In this document: positions 49,217 through 63,533 of the stretch, one piece after another
How positions within the stretch are numbered: position 1 is the first letter of the stretch
Layout of the letters: each line of letters starts with the position of its first letter
DNA from: Paralvinella palmiformis
Taxonomy: Eukaryota; Annelida; Polychaeta; Terebellida; Alvinellidae
Direction: 5' to 3'
Assembly (NCBI GenBank): GCA_025642065.1
Contig: JAODUP010001322.1
Location: 40,616 to 104,615 of the forward strand
DNA: 64,000 bases
Translations under genes and position numbers: made by a program
Notes under the pieces: generated by a model
The model's database searches: none
What the model saw: only the letters and a program-made list of their open reading frames with translations
What the model was told of the DNA's origin: nothing

Positions 49217-51364
49217 AAAATGTGTTATATTCACAATATTGAAATACAAAATTACTCATGCAATCATTATATAATGACATACCTCACTGAGTTTTCCTGA
49301 TGGATAAAGACGATCCAGAAATCCTGAAGCTTGGGTTACCAAATGGCATAGTTCCTGATCCACGCTACTGTGACAGATGGATGCCACCTTAACGCTAGAT
49401 AAGAGATAACAATAAATTAAATGTATAATTCTAAAAAAAAACATATTACAAATGAGGCTCTTACAAAAATAATCAATCACCGAGATCAATCTGATTCTGG
49501 TTTACCATCTTTATGAGTGTGACTGAGTGAGTATTTTGTTTTTAAGCTTATCAATAGTCACAGCTGGGATGTGTGATTGAGGGGCAATTACGAATGGAAC
49601 CACCGCACAAAAATAATTATCTTCGGGATTTAAACCCTAACTTCGGGGTCTCCTTTAAACCGACCCCTCCGATTGTTCGTTAGCTGAAGCATAAGAAATT
49701 TGCCTATTTCTTTTACTGTACGATTTGGTGTTAAATTAAAGTTTGAGGTATTATCCAATACTGAAGTGCTTTTTGTAGACACCTTTCATGTGATAAGAGT
49801 CAGTCAGGAATTATTTCCTTTGTGTTTAAATGAATGCCACGAATAACACAGAAACGTCTTCCGTTGTTCTCATCCCATCAAGACTGATACAACTACGTAC
49901 GAGAAAACTCATTATTGTGTTACGTTTGTTGGTTCATTAGATGATGCTCATGATATACCTGTTTCTATCACGTAAGTAAATGTTTGAATCTTTACTTAGT
50001 GTGAATGTATTAATTAATAATGCTTCAATATAATAATATATAAATAAATTGTACTTAAATAAGGTGTGCAGAGTGATTTTAGCCGAATTATTGGCTGCCC
50101 GAAATTACACAACTACTGTTCGGACAAGTGCCCAAAGTTACCCGACCTGAAGGTCACATCTTCGCACAACCCATAGGCATTGCAAAATCGAGACTAGCAA
50201 ACTGAAACATGCCGTTTCATAACGTCAACATTCAAAATTTTCGTTTCATACCGAATGAAGTAAGTTGAGAAATTGCCCGGATGTCGTTATGACCAAACCT
50301 GTCCGAAGTTTGCTTCCTTTACTTTAATTGACAATAATCGTCAATTTGTCTAATTATTTCTAAGTCATTGACTTCTTATGCGGTTCATTGAATGTTTAAT
50401 CACATCGTTAATTTAAGTTTGAGGTCCTATGTATGCGCTAACAGGTTGTGTAAACGATCATTATAATTTGCCTTGATCTATTGACAGTATACAAAACACA
50501 TTTGTACGAATAACAAATTATGAAAACAAACTATTTCCTGCGATCAAAACGTCACCTGGAAATACTGCAGGGAACAGTTAAGATTTTTAGGTTGACTTAA
50601 TGGACGGTACTACCATAAATTGTGATATTTTAGACCTAAAATACTACCTCGGCTTAATGGCCGGGACCTACAAATTTACAGCAACCACAGTATGACTCAG
50701 CAAATTTGCTTGCCACATTTGAGCTATGGATCATTTACAAAATTACACATTATGTAACAAATCATGGAATATTAAATGCATTAATTAACATATTTGGTTT
50801 TCTTAAATAGACTGATAAGATGATGCAAGTCTTGAAGACAAAATTGAAAAATTAATAAAACATGTCAAAACATTTTATCTACCTTTTAATCAAGGCTTCA
50901 GTTGCCTCCACGAAGGATCTAAGGATGCATGACTCTTCTTCGCTCAGTGTGTGATTTCTTGGACTGACAGGTCTCTCAATCTTCTGTTTCTCCACCCAAG
51001 TTTTCAGAGCCTCCTCGAATACCTGGAGATATGGAGATAACAGGTTTATCTGTAGACATTGATCCATTTTTCATAGAAAAGATGAATGATTTCATCAATT
51101 CAAATATTTGAACAGGATTACAAGTAAGATATATCACAGAACTAATAATTACTGATGACAAGAATAACTTATGTGGAGTTAGTGTTAAAATCACAACCTG
51201 CTGAACACACACACACACACACACACATTAAATGTATGTTTTTGTACGTCTATGTATGTATAGATTTGTTTATGTATTAATTAATGGAGGCATTGGTTTT
51301 AAACGATGTTTAGGTGTTGGTGCTCCGAGTCTGTGCCACCATATATATGTATCCTAAAAACACA

Positions 51365-51415
<51 letters not shown>

Positions 51416-51658
51416 GGGGGGGGGTTAAGACATTTCACTAACCTTGTCCTTAGTAAGCATCTGAGCTCTGTTTTTGTGTACTATCCGTATATAACCTGGA
51501 GGTTGGACCCAGGCCTCACCATCAACCTGAACTGGTACACCTTCATCTCCCATTATTGTTATTTTCACACTACGACACTGTGAATGATAGCATCAGAAAC
51601 ATTACCTTTACTGGGACATAAACAACTAGTAACAAAACATACTTTTAACCCAATAAAC

Positions 51659-51691
<33 letters not shown>

Positions 51692-54600
51692 TCTATGCCT
51701 CACAGTAATAGACAGAGAGAATCTTTCCGAGTATCAGCTTCTAGATTGTGCAATATATCGATTAATGACATGCACCAATGATATCTACACCCAGTAAGGA
51801 AATCTTTTGCAAGGTTCTTAAAAGCCACCTATTTATATAATATCTCTAAGCCAGTGAATTTATGTAAAAAACGTGTTTGTGCTATATGTGCCAGAACATG
51901 TGCGAGTGTATATAAATAAAAACCCAAGCTGTAATGGTAATAGATTACAAACAACATTCAATATCACCCTCAGCTTCAAATTCTGGATGACTTATATGTC
52001 ATATGGTAGTTTTATGGCCATAAACCACAAGCCGCTGTCGCAAACGGCAAAATCTCTGAATTAATCCCCTGATGACTCCGACTCATGACCCTCAATTTAA
52101 TCCTACCTGAGCTATTCGGTGTCGCTGTAGGTTCAACACCCTTGAGATACCAAGCTGCACGCTACCAAAGACGGCTACAACTTCCAAGATCTTGTCATCA
52201 AACGATGGAGTGGTGAATTTCTGGAGTACAGGACATAATATCACACGTTAAATGTTAAGTTGTTACACACTGTATATAGATGAACGTTATCTCACATACT
52301 GAATACAATAATGTAATATGGCAATATGTAATATGGCAATATGTAATATGGCAATATGTAATATGGCAATATGTAATATGGCAATATGTAATATGGCAAT
52401 ATGTAATATGGCAATATGTAATATGGCAATATGTAATATGGCAATATGTAATATGGCAATATGTAATATGGCAATATGTAATATGGCAATATGTAATATG
52501 GCAATATGTAATATGGCAATATGTAATATGGCACTATCATTCAAATTTCAACATTTTATCTCAGTGGTGTATTAAAATGCTGTATTTTATTGTGCAAATC
52601 AAATAATTATGTAAATATACATGAACATTGCCATGCACACGCACACAAACACACAGTAGTAGTAGTAGTAGCAGTATTAGTAGTAACTTACATCTCCTTT
52701 ATTACTACCCCAGAAGTTAGTACCTCCCATGTAGCTGTAAAAGATAATTAATCAGATATTATGCTATATATCACATCATTTTCTTATTTCTTATTATATT
52801 AATATTACCATACTATGACATAAAACATCAATCATCAAAGCTTGATATTTATTAATTATGATATAACCTATGTGTGCCTGATGTACAAACCATAATAAGC
52901 ACACAACTCACTCGTGTTAAAATTGTTAACTTCTTGGTGCCAATACATTTGCAGGCCTTGCAGTTAACTTTCTGATTACATTAAATATGACAAATACAGT
53001 ATTCATCTTAAAGTAACTGTTTGTACATTATGGTGATGAGCATGGTAAATTTGCTAAAGGAATATATGTATCAAGTGGCCATTTTAAAAATGTGCTCTAT
53101 CAACCGTATTTAAATAATTACTGGGTCTTTTCAAATTTCTACTGAATTAAAAAGGAAACTGGGCCATCATTGTTTTTATCTTCATTTCATATGAACTACT
53201 TTCAATATTTCCTACTTTCATCATCACTCTCATCATCATCATCATCATCATCCTCATCACCATTATTAACTGAGACATTCTCCACCATCATCATCACTGA
53301 ACCACTCACCTTGTGATGTTCAACACAACAATGCCCTGTAGATTGGGCAACACAATACGCTGCCCGTCACATTCGAGCGCGACGCGCTGCTCCAGGTTCT
53401 TAAACGTCTTGTGTAACATCTCCTTACTGCCTATAACGCCATACCACATCAGGTTCTTCGTTCGACTGCGACACTTCTCCGGATGCTCCTCGCGTTTGTT
53501 GTGGAAGTCCAGGGCAATCTTGGCATCGAGACCAATACCAAAATAATTGTTCATCACGCACCTCTCTTGATAATCGGATCTGAAAAATGATAAAGATGCC
53601 TTCAGGATTGCATCACAACTGAACTTTTTGCCGTCCATGCCTTCATCTTTAAGATTGTTATCTATCCAGTTTCCATTATAACTATGCAGGTAACTATTAA
53701 TTAAAATAACATTTAAAAAGAAAAAAAACTAAACTAACAACCTTTTCCTTTATCTGCAGATATTAAACGTGAGAAACTGACAAAGATTCTACTAGCTGAG
53801 TTCAGCTACAGGATGTACAATCATCTCTCAGAGCCCCCCCCCCCCCACAAAAACCTCCTATACGTCACATGAAATAATAGGGTTTAGTTATCTGGATAAT
53901 GACTATTTCATTTGATTTTGTTTATTAAGGTCAAAATATATCGAGTTACAATCAGTAACAATAACAGTAATAACATTTTCACAAACATACGAACCATGTG
54001 CTATGGGGGGGGGATGACATAGTGCCCATTAATCACATGCTCACCTTCCCTCAAACCCCAAAATCCCATGATCCTACCTGGGATCATATACACAGGGAAA
54101 TAATCCTAATTACTGGAGAGTAGCCATAATGGCTTCCCAGAATACCAGATCATATGGTTAGGATGACACAAGGCTGATGTAGCCACCTTGATCGCAATTA
54201 AGTTAGGTCACGGATGCTCTGGCTCAGCCATCCTGGTGATCTTACCTGTCCCTGTGCTCCATATTACAGTTCTGTAGACTTGTCTTGTTACAAAAGTACA
54301 AAACAATCTTCATAAGCAATTTTACCATATAGTTTTCTTTAGCCATTTCAGTAACATATGAGGCTGTTTGGATCAACTATACTGTAATATTTATAAATAA
54401 GCTTTTCTTCCCAAATTACATGTTTGGGTGACCCCTGTTTACATTGTTATAACCAGGTAATACAAACAGCTTGTAATAAGTGGCATAAAATTTCACGAAC
54501 ATCCGGTTTGTGTCCGACTTCAAAATGGCGGTGCCCACAGATAATGTATTGTCAATCCACAAACACTTTGAACTGGATTACTTTAGGAATAATACTATGA

Positions 54601-54738
54601 CCTTCCAACTTACAGGTTTATAAATAAAAACTACTGATGCATCTTAACCCCATCATAGCTTCTTCATTTAATTGGTCTAAGCTGCTATCTACTTGTACAG
54701 TTTATATTAATTAGTGTTATGATAATCAAATACAGAAA

Positions 54739-54803
<65 letters not shown>

Positions 54804-57800
54804 TATGCTAAATATTACCTTCCCTTTTACTAAGTTTTAGTCTGACCCGTATATAAGATCCACTCGCTTTCAGCAACAATTGTGTGGCCTATACACAAGT
54901 ATATACGGTATTTACTATGTGGTTTATTGTGTTCATATTTTGTGTGAGCCTATTTGTATTAGTCCCAAAATTTTTAAATGAAGGAGAGCCGTTCCTTTAA
55001 AGACCTTCAAAATGACCACTGGTGTTGAATAATATTAATATTCAACACATAATGCCAGTAGTCATCTTTTAACAACAACAAAAAACACACCAAAAAAAAC
55101 TTTCAAACATTTACCATCATTTCCAACATTTACATTTGTACAGGTTCAAGTGTGGGGGGGGGTTGAAGAAAGTATGTTTTATAAAGGCAATAATAATGGA
55201 TGGCACAAGTAAGAGTCAAATAAAATAAAGTCTAACAATAAAAGATGCTTAGAATCCAGTACTGCACTAGATATTCCCAAAATTAGCAGCCACTTTTTTA
55301 TCTTCATCTTGCAGATTTCACATCAGACAAAAACATATTTTCACAGCACGATTGAATGATGACAAAATTACTAGAGTAACTGAACTATGAACCTATAACA
55401 ATTCGTATGATTAGTATTGATCATTATCGGCAACAAAATTCACTGACGTAGATAAATAACAACTTACATATCGACATCTTCGAGCATCAGTGGTGTCGCA
55501 GCAGCACAAAGTGCATCAGCATTAGCGAGGAGAACCTTACTGATGAAGCCATGACTAAGACCACCAGCCAGTGCGCTACGTAGAGCTGTACAATGGAAGA
55601 TATGGAAAAATTATTAATATTACAGCGTGATATGTGCATGAAACATCTCTGGTTGCGTTTTTATGACTGCTTCCCGATCTTGAAACTCTTGAGACTGTTT
55701 TATGGTTGTTTCTAGTACATTTTTGTATTTATCAACTTACGGCCTCCTGATTTTATTACATAATTTTAATAAAACAAGCCCCTTCATTACGGCGCATTTA
55801 TTGGTTGCATTTCCAGTACCAACTAATGTCTACATGTAACTATGTTACACAGCAGAAACTTGTTGATATAACATGAATGATAAATATAACACCCCTACTG
55901 TTTGCAGATTAATATAGTCTGGTGGTAGTTGTATTTCTCTCATTCTCTCATACATACAACAATATTTACATTATTTATATCAATATTTATTAATATTTCT
56001 CTCTAGTTATTTGTATGCTTAACACCATTCTAAAACTATTCATCAATTCCAAATCCAATTTCAGAATTGGATTTTAAAACTGAAAAATCATTTAAACTGT
56101 ATATGGTAAATCTAGTGCTGGAATAGATCAAATCCAAACAAAATTACCAGATCATTATTTGCTCGATCATTGAATTAAACCCGCTGAAAGTATTTGTAAA
56201 TATGTCTTAAATATATTTTAATTTCTTCCTTTGATGTTAAGATCCGTGAAGTGATCAATAAGTGAGTAAGAATCTGGATTACTCTTCACAAATAATCGTC
56301 ATTATAAGAAGTCAAACTTGAACTGATCAGGTTACAACTGGAATTGATAAATATTAACTGAATGGAACTGAAATTTGAAACGACACACCAAAACTTGAAT
56401 TGTTGTCATAAATCCACAAGGATATTTGTAATATGACTTAATTACTATATATACCAAATGCAGGTACAAGAGAATAACCCGCTGTTGCAATAAACAAAGC
56501 ATAATATCAGAAAGAGTAATCAAATATTTACAAATCATTGAGTCACTATTACACAAATGCAATCAACATTAACTAAAATTTCAACTAAATGGTAATAGAA
56601 CAATCTACTGGCAGATTATTTTTCTGCTGTTTCAGATTCATACCATGAACAATTATTATTTCTAAATTTATAGCAAAAATAATTGTTATATAACTTCTAT
56701 ATAACATTAATCTACATTCCAGTTGTGCATGATCATTCGTTATACTGTTTTGTTGTATAATGAGATAAAGGTGTACATCTGTCTGACTAGTTGCGTAACT
56801 ATTTCTGGACTTATTATCATAAACTGAGGCGATTCTGTGTTATTTAGAATAATTAAAAATTAAGTTCGTGCACATTAACTAACCACCAATGAAGCAATTT
56901 TTGCCATCCTTTTATGGCAACAATAAATAAAACGTTAACACCGAGACACAGTGGTCTTCAGATTTGTCTAATACAGTGGACTAATGAATACCACAAATAC
57001 GATCCCAAACCGCATATGATGATGAACTGTAGTGACTTGACCAGTTCATTGTCCGATAATGTTAGCATCCTTTTTAAACAAAAATCAATAAATAACTAAT
57101 TAGTGGCCATTACTATTATTATTATTCACCTGGTACAGAAGGCAGCGGATCTCCAAGTAGTGGGAAGCCGGTGGGATGCGTCTCTTTGACGGGACTACGT
57201 TCTCGCTTGCCCAGCAGCAGGGGCAACCCGAGAGAGCTGTTATACATGCTCATGCTGCTGATACGACGAGACTGAAGGCGGCTAGGCAGAGGTGAATTGG
57301 AATCTCGTGGCGACATCGGAGGTGAAAACTCTGCAATGTTATGGGACAAGAATACACCATACGGCGGCCACACACAGGCACACTACTATACATGGGCATA
57401 ATGTGTTCTTCAATAATAAAGTATAAACAAACCTTATTTCAACAACTGTCTGATTTTTAAATATTCCTCTCACTACATTTTCTTAATATTTATTTATTAA
57501 TTTGAGTCCATTTGGGAAATTATTAGTAACAAAATTGACGTGCATCTGTTGGAAATTATATGTTATCTTTAAAGATTAGATGTTTTTAAATACTAACTGA
57601 AATTTTCTTTATGTTCTTCATGACAAGTTTTACTAAACGCATACGTAGATATAAATATCTATACCTGATTAATAACTCTAGAGAATCAAAATGTTATCTA
57701 TAAGCAAACACTCAATATCATTTACCTGTTGATGTACTGCCCTTTCGGCTCATTATTGGTGAGCCCCCTGGCACAGGTGAGAGTGATCCGGGTGTGGTAC

Positions 57801-59932
57801 AGGTACTGCTGTCTCCATCGCTAAATGTGAAGTGTGGCACTGTCAGGCATGCCATTGAAGGGCCAGGTGGCGACATCGAAGCCAGGATCTCCTCCGCCGT
57901 CGTCACAGCAATCGGATCCTGGTCGTCCTCTTCATCTGGCCCGGTAATTAGGATCTCCATGGCCGTGAATTCAGGTAGATCCGGAGACATTGGTGAAGGT
58001 GGAGAGAGAGTGAAGAACTCATGACGTTTTGGTTCTGGAGATGACAGTGGAGTGGGCAATGTGAGGTTTGGAACAGGACTGCGACGAGCGGGTTTCGGTG
58101 ATCCAGGGGTCACCTGAAAGTCGTTGCCTTGTGAGAAAGATGGTGGTTCTATATCAACAACAACTTTCAGAGAGTGCATGGGCTGCGGATCCGGCTCTAT
58201 GTCTTTGGAAGGTGACTCGGCTGGGATGTCTAAAGTAATGTCCTCCGACTCCACCGATACCTTTGGCACTTGCAACTTTTCCGGATCTTCTGGATCAGAT
58301 GAATGAGAGGTCATTGCTTCAACAGCACGCCGATTCTCTACTGTCTGAGCATTCTGCTCATCAACAACTGGAAAGATGTAATTTCAAGCAAATGATAAGA
58401 TGTTATATTATGTTTCTTGGAAGCAAAGTTATATAACTACACCATAAATTGTAACACACACATACATGCACACATCTGAATGCCTAAACTTTTTCCTATT
58501 AAGTAGTACAAAGATAATTAATGTTAACTGTAAACCAACTTTACAGCAGTTCATTCTATTATTAGCACACAATGTACTATAATAATCAATACTGATATGT
58601 TCTGATTTACCTTTCTCTGTTTGTTCAATAATTTGCCTAATCGCCTTTTTTAGACTGTTAGCTCTTGACATTAGTTGATCCTTTGGTCTCCAAATGTGCT
58701 ATAAAAAAAGATATTACCAAAAATAGTTTTTCAAAACTAAATATTGCACACATCAATGCAAATACTACATGAAGTAACATAACATGTCAATTAAATAAAT
58801 AAATAAATAAATAAATTATATATATATATTTCCTTTTTTAAACAGAAAATCAGTGCCCATATATATTATAGTGTATAAATATCATAGACGTTCAAACGTA
58901 CAGGTTTTGATTTTCTTGGATGAAGTATTTTCTCTGGAACATAATCTTTCTCTATGGGAGAAGGAGGAAGAGGGAGAGTAGTCACCACTTCTGGTATATC
59001 AGCTTCGATTATGTCTTTCTCGTTCTCTCTGGCTCGTAACTGTTCCTTTGGGCTGCCCTCTTCCACCTCTAGCTCAGGTGGTGGCATTGGTGGCGGTGAG
59101 ACTTGCACTCTATCTGGAGCGACATCTGGCGGCAGGTCAGGGATATTATCTTCCGGAGTCTGAAATGAAAATTTAACTGCTCAATTGCACAACAATATAA
59201 TAAGTAGTAGAGAAAGGTATGATCATAAAATATAAACTAGCATTTTCATTTTAAATAGGGACCTGAACTTTGGCAATTCAACTTGACTAACAATTAGAAA
59301 ATAACGTACAGTTTGTACACTACTGGATGCTTCTGATTCCTCACTGAGTGCAGTAAGGAGGGCATCTAGCTTCTCATTAAGAACTGCACACTTCCTCGAC
59401 AATGAATCTTCTCCTTCATTCTGATCATGAGCGTGTTCACCGACCTTGGCAACAAACTCTTTCACTGTCTCACATAGAACCCTGTAACAATCATTTATAA
59501 TGTAAGAGATCTAAATATACATAAGGTACTCTGGTCACACACACACACATACACACACACAGAGAGAGAGAGACAGAGAGAGACAGCGAGATAGAGAGAC
59601 AGCGAGAGAGAGAGACAGCAAGAGAGAGAGAGACCAAGACATGCATATAAGGTATCTTTTCCTAATTTTATCACAATTAAGATGGAAAATAGATCAAGGT
59701 GTGTGTGTTTGAGAATTCCATTAAAATTACAAATTCTATTTATTTATCTAACAAGATTCTGTTGTTGATGAAGATGTTGAAACTAACTTACTTAGCAGAG
59801 TTGATAACGACACTATGATTATCCGAGTTAAGAATGTGTGTTAAATGGTGAGCAACTGACGTCTCATAAGCTGAGATCTGTTCCTGTGGAGTAGGATCCA
59901 AGGAATGAGATTCATAGGTGAGAATACTCCAT
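43523..59932 (-). CDS. DGKD/DGKH: Type II diacylglycerol kinase (delta/eta class), C-terminal 1006 residues, 19 exons, 5' partial
   Basis: Phosphorylates diacylglycerol to phosphatidic acid, ending DAG signalling at membranes. Exons in order: 59792-59932, 59310-59481, 58902-59159, 58611-58698, 57726-58367, 57130-57330, 55468-55585, 53310-53579, 52692-52734, 52107-52220, 51443-51577, 50883-51022, 49283-49394, 48798-48827, 47634-47729, 47270-47386, 46073-46196, 43902-44041, 43523-43603 (TAG). All phases fit. The first exon (WSILTYE...HSVVINSAK) is the end of the catalytic domain. Residues about 105-500 are an acidic, Ser/Pro-rich linker; about 500-740 the accessory domain ([61 protein letters not shown]); about 740-930 helical; about 935-1006 a SAM domain ([37 protein letters not shown]). 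The SAM domain points to the delta or eta type rather than kappa. The catalytic core, C1 and PH exons lie right of the window. No polyadenylation signal was assigned. Confidence 0.93.
46073..46081 (-). other. Tandem alternative 5' splice sites in DGK exon 17
   Basis: Two donors lie 9 nt apart: GTATGT (exon end at 46082) and GTATAT (exon end at 46073). Both leave phase 1 and join in frame to exon 18, giving GPS-VRAIQ or GPSGMS-VRAIQ, a three-residue difference just before the SAM domain. Sequence alone does not show which is used. Confidence 0.5.
46620..46990. repeat. Probable interspersed repeat with (ATT)n in DGK intron
   Basis: GGGTGCTTTGTTAAATATAC followed by (ATT)n resembles a SINE tail; the following GTTCAGGGAGTGAATTCCAG block looks repeat-derived. 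No second copy in this window to confirm it. Confidence 0.3.
48250..48398. repeat. (CA)n-rich compound repeat in DGK intron
   Basis: CA runs broken by GAGAGACAGA and ACAGACGAGAGAC blocks, about 400 bp from the 30-nt microexon. Confidence 0.93.
48798..48827 (-). CDS. DGKD/DGKH: DGK 30-nt microexon
   Basis: The acceptor GGTATTTCAG, exactly 30 bases (codons [10 protein letters not shown]) and the donor GTGTGATC, phase 0 to 0, lie between exons ending KLSE and starting PAVRTQ. As I recall the vertebrate protein, this loop before the [11 protein letters not shown] helix has no clear equivalent insert, so the exon may be optional. It fits the frame whether included or skipped. Confidence 0.6.
51443..55585 (-). 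CDS. DGKD/DGKH: DGK accessory domain exons
   Basis: Five exons (55468-55585, 53310-53579, 52692-52734, 52107-52220, 51443-51577) encode the DAGK accessory domain: [15 protein letters not shown], then [95 protein letters not shown]. No key block is missing. The small 43-nt exon carries only the GGTNFWG loop. The intron between 52220 and 52692 contains a 15-bp tandem array. Confidence 0.92.
52311..52531. repeat. Perfect 15-bp tandem array in DGK intron
   Basis: About 14 uninterrupted copies of ATGTAATATGGCAAT with no visible sequence variants, suggesting recent expansion. Creates open frames on both strands (VIWQY, LHIAI) that are not genes. Confidence 0.95.
54101..55002. mobile_element. MITE-like element, copy B (within DGK intron)
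   Basis: Diverged copy of the element at 18331-19050, sharing several interior blocks; its right end GTTCCTTTAAAG fits the same terminal sequence. The left end is truncated or too diverged to see. It carries a (TC)n(TA)n microsatellite at about 54744-54798 not present in copy A. Lies in the intron between DGK exons 55468-55585 and 53310-53579. Confidence 0.5.
57726..58367 (-). CDS. DGKD/DGKH: DGK large Ser/Pro-rich linker exon
   Basis: 642-nt exon, phase 1 to 1, starting VDEQNAQT, which matches the vertebrate DGK delta/eta linker, then 200 residues rich in Ser, Pro, Glu and Asp ([43 protein letters not shown]). Many S-P pairs are candidate sites for proline-directed kinases. The linker splits the catalytic and accessory halves, as is usual for type II DGKs. 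Confidence 0.88.
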
Positions 59933-59982
59933 CTGGAAAAGATAACAAAACACACACATAACTATATATATAACTATATATA

Positions 59983-60038
<56 letters not shown>
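59535..60038. repeat. Microsatellites flanking first DGK exon of the window
   Basis: (CA)n(GA)n at 59535-59635 and a TA-rich array at 59962-60038, on either side of exon 59792-59932. Confidence 0.92.
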
Positions 60039-60042
<4 letters not shown>

Positions 60043-60125
60043 TACTGATGTGTGAGTGGGTAACTGAGAGTGTATCACACACACACACACACACATATAT
60101 ATGTAGCAGGTACAGTTGTTTGTTT

Positions 60126-60330
60126 GTTTTGTTGTTCGGGGAGAATCCCCAGGCTGTTGCTTAATCAGCACAGCCTCTATGTTGGAGCGGTTGAGAAACC
60201 TCCTCCCCCACCACTCAAAGGGGAGCAGTACGGAAAGATGGAGCCGAAATACCCTGAGGGTGGTCACTGCCAGAGTGTTTTACGTCCTCAGGGGGTTTTT
60301 ACCGTCCCCTTTATTTTAAATAATTAAGTG
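60126..60330 (+). repeat. Dispersed repeat, copy B, with related upstream block
   Basis: Matches 25154-25305. Preceded by a block (GGGGAGAATCCCCAGGCTGT) resembling the tandem unit at 60571-60737, so these probably belong to one element. Confidence 0.6.
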
Positions 60331-60570
60331 GAGACGGCAGCGCCATTTAACGTGGTCAGCCACCCACGATGTAGTGAGCTGAGAAATTAATCCCTGGAAA
60401 AGTTTCGACCTCTTACAGTACGCTCTTAAAGCATTATAAGTACTCCTGACTCAGGAATAGAAACACTGCATCGCATCTCGAGCAGTGGCATTGGACACAG
60501 GTCACGCGGTTGGTGTGTTTTATAACAACTTTAGTTGCATATAAAATTCACCTTGGTTGTATGTGGGAAT

Positions 60571-60737
60571 AGAATTATCTTGTCTTGTTGAAGTTTGGGG
60601 TAGAAACCCCTGGCTGTCGCCTATTGGGCACAGCCATATAAAAAAAATAGAATTATCTTGTCTTGTTGAAGTTTCGGGTAGAAACCCCTGGCTGTCGCCT
60701 ATTGGGGGCAGCCATATAAAAAAAAATAGAATTATCT
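60571..60737 (+). repeat. 78-bp tandem duplication with A-rich ends
   Basis: Two copies of AGAATTATCTTGTCTTGTTG...TAGAAACCCCTGGCTGTCGC...CAGCCATATAAAAAAAAT in direct order and the start of a third. Possibly tandem copies of a retroelement end. Confidence 0.65.
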
Positions 60738-61214
60738 TTCCTAGGTCCAGTTATATCCAGTTTGTACTATGGCATTCAAGATTAGCTCTAATCGGCTTGT
60801 CATAAATAACATGTAAGAACTTTATTACTACAATAGTTAGAATAGCAGACATTAGATCAGGTTTGAAAATGATAACATAGTTCAAACAGTACCGAAGCTA
60901 TGACCTGCTATTACGGTCTGCTTCACCGCAGATGTCAGTCTTTTAATAGCAATTAAGATAAACAGTTTTAATAGTATTAGTAGTGGCTTTGTGACTCCTG
61001 TTGGTTGTAAAAACTGATCTTTGAAGACAGTGACAATTGGGTTATATAGTTTATATAGTATTGCTTTGAAGAAAGTTACAGCAATTGAAAAATAGCTATA
61101 AATAGGGCTGGTTAGATAATTAATCTAAACATTCTCACTACTGCCGTGATCTGACTTGGGTGTTCTACTCCCAAACTCCATGGCTGTAGGTGATCGCTTT
61201 TTGTTTTTGCTTGG

Positions 61215-61773
61215 TGGCTTAGGGACTGGTGAGACATTACACAGCTAAAACACACATACGTTTTATCTAGGTGTGTGTGTGTACACTATATTTTCAAATT
61301 GTAACACAAAATATACTGCTTATAGGAAGACTGATAGAGAGAGCTAGCAAAATATCGTATCATAACGTAAACACACAACCCCCGCCAGACATTACACAGC
61401 TAAAACACACATACGTTTTATCTAGGTGTATTTGTGTGTGTGTGTGTGTGTGTGTGTGTACACTATGTTTTCAAATTGTAACACAAAATATACTGCTTAT
61501 AGGAAGACTGATAGAGAGAGCTAGCAAAATATCGTATCATAACGTAAACACACAACCCCCGCCAGACATTACACAGCTAAAACACACATACGTTTTATCT
61601 AGGTGTATTTTTGTGTGTGTGTGTGTGTGTTGTGTACACTATGTTTTCAAATTGTAACACAAAATATACTGCTTATAGGAAGACTGATAGAGAGAGCTAG
61701 CAAAAATCGTATCATAACGTAAACACACAACCCCCGCCAGACATTACACAGCTAAAACACACATACGTTTTAT

Positions 61774-61809
<36 letters not shown>

Positions 61810-62609
61810 ACTATGTTTTCAAATTGTAACACAAAATATACTGCTTATAGGAAGACTGATAGAGAGAGCTAGCAAAATATCGTATCATAACGTAAACACA
61901 CAACCCCCGCCAGACATTACACAGCTAAAACACACATACGTTTTATTGGTGTATTGTTGTTGTTTGGGGTTTTGGTGTTGTGGTACACTATGTTTTCAAA
62001 TTGTAACACAAAATATACTGCTTATAGGAAGACTGATAGAGAGAGCTAGCAAAATATCGATCATAACGTACAACACATAACATTAAACTCTAACATAGTT
62101 TTTTCTGGTGTGTTGTGTGTGTGTTATGTGGGATATTTTTTTAATTGTAACACAAAATATACTGCTTATAGGAAGACTGATAGAGAGAGCTAGCAAAATA
62201 TCGTATCATAACGTAACACACAACCCCGAACATTAACAGCTAAAACCACATACGTTTTTTCTGGTGATTTTGTGTGTGTGTGTGTGTGTGTTTTACACTA
62301 TGTTTTCAAATTGTAACACAAAATATACTGCTTATAGGAAGACTGATAGAGAGAGCTAGCAAAAATCGTATCATAACGTACACACACAACCTCCCCCCAG
62401 ACATTACACAGCTAAAACACACATACGTTTTATCTAGGTGTATGTGTTGTGTTTGTGTGTGTGTGTACACTATGTTTTCAAATTGTAACACAAAATATAC
62501 TGCTTATAGGAAGACTGATAGAGAGAGCTAGCAAAATATCGTATCATAACGTAAACACACAACCCCCGCCAGACATTACACAGCTAAAACACACATACGT
62601 TTTATCTAG

Positions 62610-62641
<32 letters not shown>

Positions 62642-62957
62642 ACACTATGTTTTTCAAATTGTAACACAAAATATACTGCTTATAGGAAGACTGATAGAGA
62701 GAGCTAGCAAAATATCGTATCATAACGTAAACACACAACCCCCGCCAGACATTACACAGCTAAAACACACATACGTTTTATCAGGGATGGTGTTGTGTGT
62801 GTGTGTGTGTGTGTACACTATGTTTTCAAATTGTAACACAAAATATACTGCTTATAGGAAGACTGATAGAGAGAGCTAGCAAAATATCGTATCATAACGT
62901 ACACACACAACCCCCGCCAGACATTACACAGCTAAAACACACATACGTTTTATCTAG

Positions 62958-62999
<42 letters not shown>

Positions 63000-63140
63000 A
63001 CTATGTTTTCAAATTGTAACACAAAATATACTGCTTATAGGAAGACTGATAGAGAGAGCTAGCAAAATATCGTATCATAACGTAAACACACAACCCCCGC
63101 CAGACATTACACAGCTAAAACACACATACGTTTTATCTAG

Positions 63141-63178
<38 letters not shown>

Positions 63179-63319
63179 ACTATGTTTTCAAATTGTAACA
63201 CAAAATATACTGCTTATAGGAAGACTGATAGAGAGAGCTAGCAAAATATCGTATCATAACGTACACACACAACCCCCGCCAGACATTACACAGCTAAAAC
63301 ACACATACGTTTTATCTAG

Positions 63320-63359
<40 letters not shown>

Positions 63360-63501
63360 ACTATGTTTTCAAATTGTAACACAAAATATACTGCTTATAG
63401 GAAGACTGATAGAGAGAGCTAGCAAAATATCGTATCATAACGTACACACACAACCTCCCGCCAGACATTACACAGCTAAAACACACATACGTTTTATCTA
63501 G

Positions 63502-63533
<32 letters not shown>

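Noticed and set aside
52280..52606. VIWQY / AICNM / LHIAI / YYILP open frames
   Set aside because: Four frames of one perfect 15-bp array inside a DGK intron.
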